Part shown: positions 25,918-33,352 of the stretch, in pieces
Layout of the letters: every line of letters starts with the position of its first letter
Numbering within the stretch: position 1 is the first letter of the stretch
NCBI GenBank assembly: GCA_036500345.1
Contig: DASYCE010000011.1
Coordinates: 146,951 to 210,950, forward strand
DNA length: 64,000 bases
Source: Gemmatimonadales bacterium
Lineage (GTDB): Bacteria; Gemmatimonadota; Gemmatimonadetes; Gemmatimonadales; GWC2-71-9
Reading direction: 5' to 3'
Notes under the pieces: generated by a model
The model's database searches: none
What the model saw: only the letters and a program-made list of their open reading frames with translations
What the model was told of the DNA's origin: nothing
Position numbers and translations under genes: made by a program

Positions 25918-26543
25918 CCCGCCGCGGCCGCATTCTCCTCGCAATCGCCGCGCTGCTGACGATCGCCGCGCTGATCCTCCCGCTCTGGACCGTTCGGCTG
26001 GTCGCGCCGCAGTATCCCGAAGGGCTCGGACTGGCGATCCGGACCAGCACTGTCGTCGGGCTCAAGCCCGGCGACCTGCTCAGCATCAATGAATTGAATC
26101 ACTACATCGGGATGCGTGTGATCGTACCGAACGCGATTCCCGAACTGGCGTGGATGCCGAAGATCGTTGCCTTCCTCGCGGCGATTCTGCTGATCGCCGC
26201 CGCGTTCGGGTCGCGCCGGCTCGCGGCGGCGTGGTGCGTCCTTGCGGTGGCGCTCGCTGCCGCCGGCATCTGGGACTTCCATCGCTGGGAATATGACTAC
26301 GGCCACAATCTCGATATGGCGAACGCGATCATCGTCATCCCGGGGATGAGCTATCAGCCTCCGCTGCTGGGAAGCAAGCAGCTGCTCAACTTTACCGCGA
26401 CATCATGGCCGGCGAGTGGCACTCTGGCTCTCGGCGGCGCGATGATTCTCGTTGCACTTGCTGCCGCGGACCGAAAGCGCACTTCGCGCCGCCCCGTTCC
26501 GATCGTGCCGGCCGTCCCTCATCTCGCCGGGACGCCAGCGTGA
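25914..26543 (+). CDS. nosZ-linked polytopic membrane protein
   Basis: A 209-residue membrane protein with about four helices: ILLAIAALLTIAALILPLWT at the N-terminus, IVAFLAAILLIAAAF, AAAWCVLAVALAAAGIWDF and TLALGGAMILVALAAADRK at the C-terminal end. The loop after the first helix is extracytoplasmic by the positive-inside rule. It sits directly between nosZ and nosD, overlapping both (ATGA and GTGA), the position of nosB in the Wolinella-type clade II cluster. I do not claim sequence identity with NosB, only equivalent position and membrane character. It may be needed for NosZ maturation or electron transfer. A conserved-looking HxxxxYDYGHN stretch (HRWEYDYGHN) lies in the second periplasmic loop. 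Confidence 0.75.
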   Translation: MTRRGRILLAIAALLTIAALILPLWTVRLVAPQYPEGLGLAIRTSTVVGLKPGDLLSINELNHYIGMRVIVPNAIPELAWMPKIVAFLAAILLIAAAFGSRRLAAAWCVLAVALAAAGIWDFHRWEYDYGHNLDMANAIIVIPGMSYQPPLLGSKQLLNFTATSWPASGTLALGGAMILVALAAADRKRTSRRPVPIVPAVPHLAGTPA

Positions 26544-27769
26544 TCGCAGTGCTCGCCGTCGCCGCCATGCTGCAGTCTCCGCTGGTCGTTTCGGTCACGG
26601 GGCCATACACCAGCATCGCTGCCGCAATCACGGCGGCGCCTGCCGGTGGCATCGTGGTGGTACGAGCCGGTGTCTACGCCGAGCCGACGATCACGATCAA
26701 TCGCGCCATCACCCTCGCGGGCGAACCGGGCGCGATTCTCGATGGCGGGGGGACGCATGCAATCATCATCGTGCACGCCGACAGCGTCACGATCCGCGGC
26801 CTTGAATTCCGGAATACCGGCTTTGCGTACAAGGAAGACCGTGCCGCGGTGCGCGTCGTCGATTCGCACGACTGCACCATCGACGGCAATCGCTTCACGC
26901 ACACCTTCTTCGCGATCTATCTCGCCCGGGCGACCGGCTGCACCGTACGCAACAACACGATCACCGGCGTTCCGGGACGCGAGGCAGTCAGCGGCAACGG
27001 CATCCATCTCTGGTCGTGCCGCGAGATCGCCGTGCTGGGGAACACGATCCGTGGCCACCGCGACGGGATCTACCTCGAATTCACCCGCCACGCCGACGTG
27101 CGCGGCAACGTGAGCGAGGGGAATGTCCGGTACGGGATGCACTTCATGTATTCCGATTCCTCCAGCTATACCGGGAACACCTTCCGCTCCAATGCGAGCG
27201 GCGTCGCGGTGATGTACACCCGTGTCGTCGCAATGCACGGCAACCTTTTCACCTCGAATCACGGCCCGGCCTCGTACGGTCTCCTCCTCAAGGAGATCCA
27301 GGACGCACACCTCGACTCCAATACCTTCCGCGGCAACACCGTCGGGCTGATGGCAGACGGCGCCGACCGGCTGGTGGCAACGCGCAATCAATTCATCGAC
27401 AACGGCTGGGGTGTCCGGCTGCTGGCCAGCACCGGCGACGGGCGATTCGAGGCGAACGCGTTCGCCCGCAATTCATTCGACATCGCAGCCAACGGCGACG
27501 GCAACAGCACCGATCTCGACGGCAACTGGTGGGACGGTTATCACGGCTGGGATCTCGATCACGACGGCGCTGGTGATGTGCCGTATCGCCCGATGCGCCT
27601 CTTCGCCGCATTGGTCGAGCGCTCGCACCCGGCACTCCTCTTCCAGCACGCCCTCTTCGTCCGGCTCCTCGACGCCGCCGAACGCGTCCTCCCGGTGCTG
27701 ACGCCGGCGAGCGTCGTCGATCACCACCCGCTGATGCGCGATCCGATGATCGCGAGGGAATCACGATGA
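26540..27769 (+). CDS. nosD: NosD, periplasmic copper-site maturation protein
   Basis: A 409-residue protein starting at GTG 26540, overlapping the previous stop. The N-terminus MIAVLAVAAMLQSPLVVSVT is a short signal peptide. The rest is a right-handed parallel beta-helix of the NosD/CASH type: repeated turns such as DGNRFTHTFFAIYLARATGC, VRNNTITGVPGREAVSGNGI, HADVRGNVSEGNVRYGMHFM and SNASGVAVMYTRVVAMHGNL. GNWWDGYHGWDLDHDGAGDV near the C-terminus is the conserved NosD signature. It works with NosF and NosY to supply sulfur or otherwise assemble the CuZ centre of NosZ. The frame continues upstream but shows no homology before this point. Confidence 0.94.
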   Translation: MIAVLAVAAMLQSPLVVSVTGPYTSIAAAITAAPAGGIVVVRAGVYAEPTITINRAITLAGEPGAILDGGGTHAIIIVHADSVTIRGLEFRNTGFAYKEDRAAVRVVDSHDCTIDGNRFTHTFFAIYLARATGCTVRNNTITGVPGREAVSGNGIHLWSCREIAVLGNTIRGHRDGIYLEFTRHADVRGNVSEGNVRYGMHFMYSDSSSYTGNTFRSNASGVAVMYTRVVAMHGNLFTSNHGPASYGLLLKEIQDAHLDSNTFRGNTVGLMADGADRLVATRNQFIDNGWGVRLLASTGDGRFEANAFARNSFDIAANGDGNSTDLDGNWWDGYHGWDLDHDGAGDVPYRPMRLFAALVERSHPALLFQHALFVRLLDAAERVLPVLTPASVVDHHPLMRDPMIARESR

Positions 27770-28488
27770 TTACGCTGCACCGCGTATCGAAACGGTTTGG
27801 CCGGACGGTGGTCCTGCAGGATGCGAGCGCCGACATCCGCGCGGGACGGATCACCGCGATGATCGGGCCGAACGGCGCCGGCAAGACGACGCTGCTCAAG
27901 CTGATCCTCGGCCTGGCGACCCCCGACCGCGGCACGATCCGAGTCGGTGGTCACCTGCTCGATGGCTCGCCGGACTACCGCGACGCCATCGGGTACGTCC
28001 CGCAGATCGTCCGCTTTCCGCAGCAGCTCACCGGACGCGAATTGCTGGCAACGTTCGCGGCGCTCCGGCCTCGCGCACTCAAGCCCGACCTCTCTCTTGC
28101 AGCGGCGTTCGGCGTCACCGACGCACTCGATCGCCCGCTCGGCCTCCTCTCGGGCGGCACTCGGCAGAAGATCAACACGGTGCTCGGATTTGCCTTTCGG
28201 CCACAGCTGTTGATTCTCGACGAACCGACTGCGGGGCTCGATCCCGTCGCGAGCCGGGCGCTCAAGAACCGGCTGATCGGGGCGCGGACCGCGGGCGCCA
28301 CGGTGCTAATCACATCGCACCTTCTGACTGAGCTCGAGGAATTGGTCGACGACATCGTCTTTCTTGCCGACGGATCGATCCAGTGGGAAGGCTCGGTCGA
28401 ACAGCTCGAGGCCACGACCGGTCAGTGCACCCTTGAACGAGCCGTCGATCGCCTCTGGGCGCGCCCCTCGCTCCAGGCGGTCGCATGA
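27766..28488 (+). CDS. nosF: NosF, ABC transporter ATPase
   Basis: A 240-residue ABC ATPase. Walker A GPNGAGKTTLLK, Q-loop VPQIVRFPQQL, ABC signature LLSGGTRQKINTVLGF, Walker B LLILDEPTAGLDP and H-loop LITSHLLTELEEL are all intact. It pairs with the NosY permease downstream and overlaps both neighbours by ATGA junctions, implying a strictly coupled nosD-nosF-nosY unit. Length and motifs are normal for NosF. Confidence 0.95.
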   Translation: MITLHRVSKRFGRTVVLQDASADIRAGRITAMIGPNGAGKTTLLKLILGLATPDRGTIRVGGHLLDGSPDYRDAIGYVPQIVRFPQQLTGRELLATFAALRPRALKPDLSLAAAFGVTDALDRPLGLLSGGTRQKINTVLGFAFRPQLLILDEPTAGLDPVASRALKNRLIGARTAGATVLITSHLLTELEELVDDIVFLADGSIQWEGSVEQLEATTGQCTLERAVDRLWARPSLQAVA

Positions 28489-29276
28489 ACGCCGTCGCCC
28501 GGTTCGGCGGCGTCACCTTGCGCGGATCCTCGCGCTATCGCGGCCTCGTCGCGACTGCCGCGATCCTGATGATCGCCGGCGAATTGCTGATCCGCTTCGG
28601 CGGCGGCGGCCTGGCCACGATCGTCTCGCTCCTCGACGTGGTATTGATCGTGACGCCGCTCGTGGCGCTCGTCGCGGGGACGGTGCAGGTGCACCAGGCG
28701 CGCGAAGTCACCGAACTCCTGCTGGCTCAGCCGGTGACGCGACGCACCGTCTTCATCGGACTCTACCGCAAGACTGTGCTGCCGCTGATGGCGACGCTGG
28801 CGATTGGTCTCGTCGCACCATTTGTGTGGCACGGCCTGCTCGACGCCGCGATGCTCGGTCAACTCGGCGGGCTCGTGCTTGCCGCGTGGGCGCTGGCGAT
28901 GATCGGCTCGGCGCTGGCCTTCGTGATCGCGGTTGCGATCGAAAACCGGGTGCGCGCCCTCGGCGTGGCGCTGGCGGCGTGGCTCGCTGCCGCGGTCCTC
29001 TGGGACGGCGCTCTCCTTCTCGGCGCGATGGTGTGGGGCGACCGTCCGATCGAGCTCCCGCTCCTCGGGCTTCTCGCTTTCAACCCGATCGACCTCGCTC
29101 GGGTGCAACTCCTCATAGGCACCGACGCAGCGGCGCTCTCCGGCTACACCGGCGCAGTGGTCCAGCACGTGATTGGCACATCGGCAGGACATCTCTACCT
29201 GATCGTCGCACTGACGCTCTGGCTCATCGGGCCGCTCTGGTTCGCGGCGAAAACCTTCCAACGAAAAGACTTCTAG
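28485..29276 (+). CDS. nosY: NosY, ABC transporter permease
   Basis: A 263-residue membrane permease of the ABC-2 type with about six helices. Typical landmarks are FGGVTLRGSSRYRGLVATAA at the N-terminal cytoplasmic end, HQAREVTELLLAQPVTRRTV (the conserved cytoplasmic coupling segment in NosY) and the C-terminal LAFNPIDLARVQLLIGTD, ending WLIGPLWFAAKTFQRKDF. It is the membrane part of the NosDFY maturation complex. The ATG overlaps the nosF stop. Confidence 0.93.
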   Translation: MNAVARFGGVTLRGSSRYRGLVATAAILMIAGELLIRFGGGGLATIVSLLDVVLIVTPLVALVAGTVQVHQAREVTELLLAQPVTRRTVFIGLYRKTVLPLMATLAIGLVAPFVWHGLLDAAMLGQLGGLVLAAWALAMIGSALAFVIAVAIENRVRALGVALAAWLAAAVLWDGALLLGAMVWGDRPIELPLLGLLAFNPIDLARVQLLIGTDAAALSGYTGAVVQHVIGTSAGHLYLIVALTLWLIGPLWFAAKTFQRKDF

Positions 29277-29284
29277 GAGATTGT

Positions 29285-29728
29285 ATGTCGACAGCACGGG
29301 TACAAGGACTCTTCCTCTTCTGCAGCGCACTGTCCCTCATCGGGTGCGGCAAGGGGCCGGTGGCAACAAACGACGCGGCCACGCCACCCTCGGCCGCGAG
29401 CGTAGCCGCGCCCGCCGCTGCAAAACCGACCCGTACCATCATCGCCATCACCCTCGTCACCGACGAGAAGGGCAGCCGCTTTGAACCGGCCGCAGTGACG
29501 GCCAAGCGCGGAGATCTCCTTCGGTTCACGCTTGGTGCCGGCGTGCACAACGTGGATTTCCTCGCCGACAGCAACGCCGGTGTCGCGGGACTGCCCGCGC
29601 CGAGCGAGATGCTACAGCTGCCGCAGCAGACCTTCGACGTTCCGGTCAACTTCCCCGCGGGGACCTATTACTTCCAGTGTGATCCGCACGCACCACTCGG
29701 GATGACGGGCAAGCTGAAGGTGGAGTAA
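29285..29728 (+). CDS. cupredoxin-like lipoprotein
   Basis: A 147-residue predicted lipoprotein, SD GGAG just before ATG 29285. The signal MSTARVQGLFLFCSALSLIG ends in a lipobox SLIGCGK. After an Ala/Pro-rich tether comes a plastocyanin/azurin-type domain (~50-147). Type 1 copper ligands are visible as His in GAGVHNVDFLAD, Cys and His in YYFQCDPHAPLG, and Met in the same stretch (C-x2-H-x4-M). It is placed nine bases after nosY and is likely co-transcribed. As an envelope copper electron carrier it could deliver electrons to the CuA centre of NosZ, or carry copper; both are inferred from context. Confidence 0.88.
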   Translation: MSTARVQGLFLFCSALSLIGCGKGPVATNDAATPPSAASVAAPAAAKPTRTIIAITLVTDEKGSRFEPAAVTAKRGDLLRFTLGAGVHNVDFLADSNAGVAGLPAPSEMLQLPQQTFDVPVNFPAGTYYFQCDPHAPLGMTGKLKVE

Positions 29729-29763
29729 TGGCTGACCGCCAACCGTCAGGTGTCTGATCGCAA

Positions 29764-29801
29764 CGGGGTTTCGGCATGGAGCGTCCATCGCCGAAACCCC
29801 G
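29764..29801 (+). terminator. strong hairpin ending the nosZ-cupredoxin block
   Basis: CGGGGTTTCGGC (29764-29775) and GCCGAAACCCCG (29790-29801) are perfectly complementary over 12 bp. The enclosed ATGGA/TCCAT pair extends the stem with a one-base bulge. It begins 35 bases after the cupredoxin stop. There is no long T-run, so factor-independent termination is plausible but not certain. It separates the nos genes from the electron-transfer genes at 29967-31671. Confidence 0.65.
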
Positions 29802-29966
29802 ATTCGTCTCCACTGGAGAGCCGCGTTTGCGCCCTTTTCCGCCGCCACAGGCGGCAAGGCGGTCATCCGGATGATCGCACGCACACTTGTCACCCGCTGG
29901 TCAGGTTTCCGGCAATACACTTCGCGCTGGCGAGTATCGCATTCTTTCGGGAGTCACCTCGTCACA

Positions 29967-30644
29967 ATGAACGATCTACGTGGGTTGTTAGCGGTGGGCG
30001 TGGTGATGCTCGGTGGATCGCTCGCACCGCTTCAGCTCGCGGCCCAGAGCGACACCATTCCGGTCACCGCCCCCGCCGCCCCCGCCGCAACCGTCGGCAT
30101 CGCCGGACCGCCGTCGCGCTGCGACATCTGCCACGTCGCCGATTCGGCGGCGATGCCGCAGCAGCGGCCGATGGCGATTCAGCTCTCCAACGGCTATTAC
30201 ACTCGCCTCCACATTCACCTGCTGGCGAGCTACGTCACCCTTCCGGTGATGGCCACCGAATTCGTCCTCGGCGAGAAGCTCATCAGCGATGAGCGGCAGG
30301 GACTGCGCGGATCGTCGGCCCTCACCGGCGCGCACAGCGCCACGGCGATCGCGCTGGTGTCGCTCTTCGGAATCAACACTGTCACCGGCGTGCTCAACCT
30401 CTACGAAGCGCGGCATGTTTCGGACGGACGAGTGCGGCGCACCATTCACTCGATCCTGATGCTCGCCGCCGATGCCGGTTTTGCCTACACCGCATCGGTC
30501 GCCGGCTCAGCCAAGCTTCGCCGCGATGTGACGCCCACGCCCGGGACGCTCCCATCAGGGGCGGACCGCCACCGCACCGCGGCGATCGCATCGATCTCCG
30601 TTGCCACCGCGGCAACCCTCATGATGTGGATCTGGAAACACTGA
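29967..30644 (+). CDS. membrane protein with CxxCH heme-binding motif
   Basis: A 225-residue protein starting at ATG 29967. An N-terminal hydrophobic segment (LLAVGVVMLGGSLAPLQLAA, then QSD) is a probable signal peptide. A Pro/Ala stretch leads to SRCDICHVADS near residue 50, a CxxCH covalent heme c motif. Four hydrophobic helices follow, several beginning with His: RLHIHLLASYVTLPVMATEF, AHSATAIALVSLFGINTVTG, IHSILMLAADAGFAYTASVA and HRTAAIASISVATAATLMMW. The histidines could ligate b-type heme as in cytochrome b561-like proteins. That is inference; no family is recognised. It is followed by two overlapping genes for a membrane protein and a Rieske protein, which suits an electron-transfer role. 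Confidence 0.7.
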   Translation: MNDLRGLLAVGVVMLGGSLAPLQLAAQSDTIPVTAPAAPAATVGIAGPPSRCDICHVADSAAMPQQRPMAIQLSNGYYTRLHIHLLASYVTLPVMATEFVLGEKLISDERQGLRGSSALTGAHSATAIALVSLFGINTVTGVLNLYEARHVSDGRVRRTIHSILMLAADAGFAYTASVAGSAKLRRDVTPTPGTLPSGADRHRTAAIASISVATAATLMMWIWKH

Positions 30645-31153
30645 TGATCGACGCACCCGGACTGGTTCACTTCTTCGCGCCGTGGAAAGAGATCTATTCC
30701 AACTCGCCGGTGGTCGATACCGGCGTGATCTTCGTGCATCTCGCCGGGATCCTGATCGGAGGCGGGACGGCGCTCTTCACCGATCGCGCCACGCTCCAGG
30801 TCCGCAACGGAGAAAGTGAAGCGGCGCGCGCTGCCGCCATCGAACTCCAGGAATCCCATCGCGTCGTCGTCGGGTCGCTGGTGGTGGTGCTCATCAGCGG
30901 GATCGCCCTCGCAACGTCCGACCTTCCGACCTTCTTGCACGCGCCGCTCTTTGCGGTCAAGCTGGCGTTCGTGACGCTGCTGGTGATCAACGGCGCGCTG
31001 CTGATCCGGGCCGAGCGGGTTTTCGGCGAACCGTCGAGCGGCGCGGAACGTTCAGATCGAACCTGGAAGGGAGTGCGACGCCACGCCCGTGCGTCGCAGG
31101 TCCTCTGGCTCTGCACCCTGCTTGCGGGCACCGCACTGGCGAACCTTACATGA
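30644..31153 (+). CDS. four-helix membrane protein in electron-transfer block
   Basis: A 169-residue membrane protein. The start is taken as ATG 30644, which overlaps the preceding stop by one base (TGATG); an in-frame GTG 18 bases upstream is possible. Four helices are visible: VIFVHLAGILIGGGTALFTD, VVVGSLVVVLISGIALATSD, LFAVKLAFVTLLVINGALLI and ASQVLWLCTLLAGTALANLT. His residues stand in or next to the first (FVHLAG), second (ESHRVVV) and last (RRHARASQ) helices, a possible heme b arrangement. The family is not recognised. Its stop overlaps the Rieske gene by ATGA. Confidence 0.7.
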   Translation: MIDAPGLVHFFAPWKEIYSNSPVVDTGVIFVHLAGILIGGGTALFTDRATLQVRNGESEAARAAAIELQESHRVVVGSLVVVLISGIALATSDLPTFLHAPLFAVKLAFVTLLVINGALLIRAERVFGEPSSGAERSDRTWKGVRRHARASQVLWLCTLLAGTALANLT

Positions 31154-31671
31154 GCGAGATTGAGCGGGAGGACGTGGGCGCCTGCCCGTCATGCGAAGCG
31201 ATCGACCGGCGGGTCTTCGTCGAGCGCGCGTCGATACTCGCGGCGTCTGCGCTCCTGAGCCTCGGCGTGCCGCGCCGAGTGCTGGCGATGATGCGGCCGA
31301 TCCCGGTCGATGCGATCGCGCGGCGCGGGAGCACTGTCTCGTACCCGGTTCCAGCTGCGGACGGCGCCCAGATCGACAAGTCGAATGGTGTCATCATCAC
31401 GCGCTGGCAGGGGGTCGTGATCGCCTTCAACCTCGCCTGCCCGCATCAGCGAGCGCCGTTGCGGTGGAACGGCCAGGATGCCCAGTTCGAATGCCCCAAG
31501 CACCACTCGCACTATCTCCCCGATGGTACGTACGTCTCGGGTCGCGCCACTCGGTCGATGGACCGGCTGGCGATCACGAAGACGGCGAGCGGGGTTGAGG
31601 TCAATCTCGACCAGATGTTCAAGGAGCCCGACAACCCGGCGACGTGGAAGGCGGCAGAGGTCACGGTGTAA
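31150..31671 (+). CDS. Rieske [2Fe-2S] protein
   Basis: A 173-residue Rieske-type iron-sulfur protein. The N-terminus has a possible zinc-like pair CPSC, then IDRRVFVERASILAASALLS, a twin-arginine-style membrane anchor. The Rieske fold (~60-160) shows both cluster-binding boxes: CPHQRAPLRW (C-x-H) and CPKHHSHYLP (C-x2-H), with the intervening spacing normal. It is likely anchored in the inner membrane with the cluster in the periplasm, accepting electrons from quinol and passing them to a cytochrome c or cupredoxin. The two genes before it encode membrane proteins with candidate heme ligands, so the three may form a minimal bc-type complex; this is inferred. Confidence 0.9.
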   Translation: MSEIEREDVGACPSCEAIDRRVFVERASILAASALLSLGVPRRVLAMMRPIPVDAIARRGSTVSYPVPAADGAQIDKSNGVIITRWQGVVIAFNLACPHQRAPLRWNGQDAQFECPKHHSHYLPDGTYVSGRATRSMDRLAITKTASGVEVNLDQMFKEPDNPATWKAAEVTV

Positions 31672-32111
31672 CGGCCTCAGTCTCCTTCATCAGGCCGTCA
31701 GTCGACATCGTCGAGGCGTCGGTCGACTTGTACAAGGCGTCGGTGCGACCCGCCGGCGCGTTTGCCTCTTCCGCAAGCCGTCCGGGTGACCCGACAGCGA
31801 AATCAGTCTCTTCCGCAAGCCATTCGTCTCTTCCGCAAGCCATCCGGGTAACCCGACATCGAAATCAGTCGCCCCCGCAAGCCGTTCGTCGACTTGTACA
31901 AGGCGTCGGTGCGACCCGCCGGCGCGTTTGCCTCTTCCGCAAGCCGTCAGGGTAACCCGACAGCGAAATCAGTCTCTTCCGCAAGCCGTCCGTCTCTTCC
32001 GCAAGCCATCCGTCTCTTCCGCAAGTCGTCCGGGTAACCCGACATCGAAATCAGTCTCTTCCGCAAGCCGTTCGGGTGACCCGCCGTCGCGTCTGCCTCG
32101 TGCGGCAGCCG
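31672..32111. other. non-coding stretch occupied by a repeat array
   Basis: The 440 bases between the Rieske stop and the truncated PEP-CTERM gene hold the repeat array described separately. Open frames crossing it translate to irregular Ser/Arg-rich sequence that follows the repeat units rather than any protein pattern, so I read the stretch as non-coding. Confidence 0.6.
31723..32083. repeat. composite repeat array with CGGGTRACCCG palindromes
   Basis: Two nested levels are visible. A block beginning TCGACTTGTACAAGGCGTCG occurs at 31723 and, almost unchanged for over 100 bases, at 31889. Inside are eight near-identical copies of TCTTCCGCAAGCC (starts 31767, 31809, 31829, 31933, 31975, 31995, 32015, 32057) plus one degenerate copy near 31870. 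Several are spaced exactly 20 bp. An 11-bp palindrome, CGGGTGACCCG or CGGGTAACCCG, occurs at 31783, 31845, 32031 and 32073, with a one-base variant at 31949. Each palindrome is followed by a CGACA(T/G)CGAAATCAG linker except the last. Repeats are unevenly spaced and have no unique spacers, so this is not CRISPR. It resembles REP/BIME-type or multi-site protein-binding DNA. Confidence 0.8.
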
Positions 32112-32312
32112 CTACTTCCGGCGCCGCCGCTTCATCCCGGCGCCGGCCATCCCGACGAGCCCGGTGGCGAGGAGCGCCATCGTCGACGGTTCGGGGACGG
32201 TGTTGATCTCGGCGAGCGCCCCGCCCACGCCGTAGGAAAAGTCCAGCGACGTACTGCTGGTAGACTGGCTCATCGGTTCGAAGTTCGCGCCAGCGGGACG
32301 CAGATCGGGCGC
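32112..32312 (-). pseudogene. truncated PEP-CTERM protein gene
   Basis: On the minus strand, 66 codons up to TAG at 32112-32114 encode only the C-terminal end of a PEP-CTERM protein: SLDFSYGVGGALAEINTVPE, then PSTMALLATGLVGMAGAGMK and RRRRK. Upstream, coding similarity stops at the terminator of the neighbouring gene (32325-32355), so the N-terminal two-thirds and any start with signal peptide are missing. The final ~90 bases are nearly identical in DNA to the end of the gene at 32386, showing a recent local duplication or recombination. An internal ATG at 32273 could give a 53-residue peptide but has no visible export signal. Confidence 0.7.
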
Positions 32313-32314
32313 GC

Positions 32315-32355
32315 AATAAACAAACCAGCGCGCCTCAACTTCGAGAGCGCGCTGG
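32315..32355 (-). terminator. intrinsic terminator, copy 1, of PEP-CTERM gene at 32386
   Basis: CCAGCGCGC (32325-32333) pairs with GCGCGCTGG (32347-32355). Read on the minus strand the stem is followed by TTTGTTTATT. It starts 31 bases after the stop of the gene at 32386. Confidence 0.85.
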
Positions 32356-32385
32356 CGAGAGAAAATCTTGTGCGCTGTGCGCTGA

Positions 32386-33099
32386 CTACTTGCGGCGCCG
32401 CCGCTTCATCCCGGCGCCAGCCATCCCGACGAGCCCGGTGGCGAGGAGCGCCATCGTCGACGGTTCGGGGACGGAGCTGACGTCGGCGAGCGTGCCGCCG
32501 ATGCCGTAGGAAAAGTCCGTTTCATCGGAAGCCACATCGGTGGTCGGGACGAAATCTACGGCGAAGAAACTACTGTTCCAAAAGCCGGAACCGTTGATAT
32601 TCGAGTTGACGCCTGACGCTCCGCTGGTTGTTGTGACGAAGTCTCCACCAGTGCCGTTGCCAACGACCGAAATCCCCATCCAGTACGTCCCCGGCGCGAG
32701 GAAGAACGACAACCCGCTGATATGTGCCTGATACTCCTCCAACGAGAACGGGCTCGTCAATTCATCGGTCTGGGTCACAGCCCCGGATCCTGATTGGACC
32801 AACGTGCCGCCATTCCCGGTGCTCATGCCGCTTCGAATCTCCCATTGCGCGCCCTGCCACTGGACGGTGCCCACGAACAGACCGTACAGGTCAGTCACAT
32901 TCCACCCCGATCCGCCGACGACGAAGTCGTCGTAAACCATCGACTGGCTGACGCCCGTATTGAAGTCGCTGGACAACGCGTCGAGCCCGTTGGGAGTCCC
33001 GTTGAAAAACAAGTTCTGCGCTGATGCCGGGGCAGCAACGAGCCCCGCGAGCAGCGAAAGAGCTGCGAGGGAACGAACCAGCACGCTGGGTGTCTTCAC
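32386..33099 (-). CDS. PEP-CTERM sorted exported protein (paralog A)
   Basis: A 237-residue secreted protein starting at GTG 33099 with GGAGG five bases upstream. Signal peptide: KTPSVLVRSLAALSLLAGLV to APASAQ. The mature part has Asn/Gly/Ser-rich beta-type sequence, including SQSMVYDDFVVGGSGWNVTD, GLSFFLAPGTYWMGISVVGN and FWNSSFFAVDF. The C-terminal tripartite sorting signal is VPEPSTMALLATGLVGMAGA, a short helix, then GMKRRRRK. PEP-CTERM proteins are processed by exosortase and often belong to the exopolysaccharide matrix. No exosortase gene is in this window. It is about half identical to its neighbour at 33353 and ends in the same terminator type. Confidence 0.9.
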   Translation of the reverse strand: MKTPSVLVRSLAALSLLAGLVAAPASAQNLFFNGTPNGLDALSSDFNTGVSQSMVYDDFVVGGSGWNVTDLYGLFVGTVQWQGAQWEIRSGMSTGNGGTLVQSGSGAVTQTDELTSPFSLEEYQAHISGLSFFLAPGTYWMGISVVGNGTGGDFVTTTSGASGVNSNINGSGFWNSSFFAVDFVPTTDVASDETDFSYGIGGTLADVSSVPEPSTMALLATGLVGMAGAGMKRRRRK

Positions 33100-33286
33100 G
33101 ATTCCTCCAAAGGAATTGGAACAGCAACTCAAGCGAGATATTCGAATCGACTCCGCAAATCTCTGTCGCGCTCCGTCGACAGAATCGTTGGCGGGAAGCC
33201 ACAGCGTGCTCGCCAGACCAGCATCGCAACTACCGGCGGATCAAGGCTTTGCGGTAATTTTGCGTCGGAACGAAGAGTGGTTCAGC

Positions 33287-33327
33287 AAGAAACAAACCAG
33301 CGCGCCTCGAGTTCGAGAGCGCGCTGG
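33287..33327 (-). terminator. intrinsic terminator, copy 2, of PEP-CTERM gene at 33353
   Basis: CCAGCGCGC (33297-33305) pairs with GCGCGCTGG (33319-33327), and the inner CTCGA/TCGAG pair lengthens the stem. On the minus strand it is followed by TTTGTTTCTT. It lies 26 bases after the gene's stop. Confidence 0.88.
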
Positions 33328-33352
33328 CGAGAGGAGAAATCTTTTGCGCTGA

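Noticed and set aside
24100..25944. 614-codon minus-strand open frame opposite nosZ
   Set aside because: NosZ motifs are unmistakable on the plus strand, and the antisense product has no pattern.
31644..31955. Plus-strand open frame across the repeat array
   Set aside because: Its product follows the DNA repeat units and has no start context or protein features.
31723..32083. CRISPR array
   Set aside because: Units are unevenly spaced, spacers are not unique, and no cas genes are nearby.
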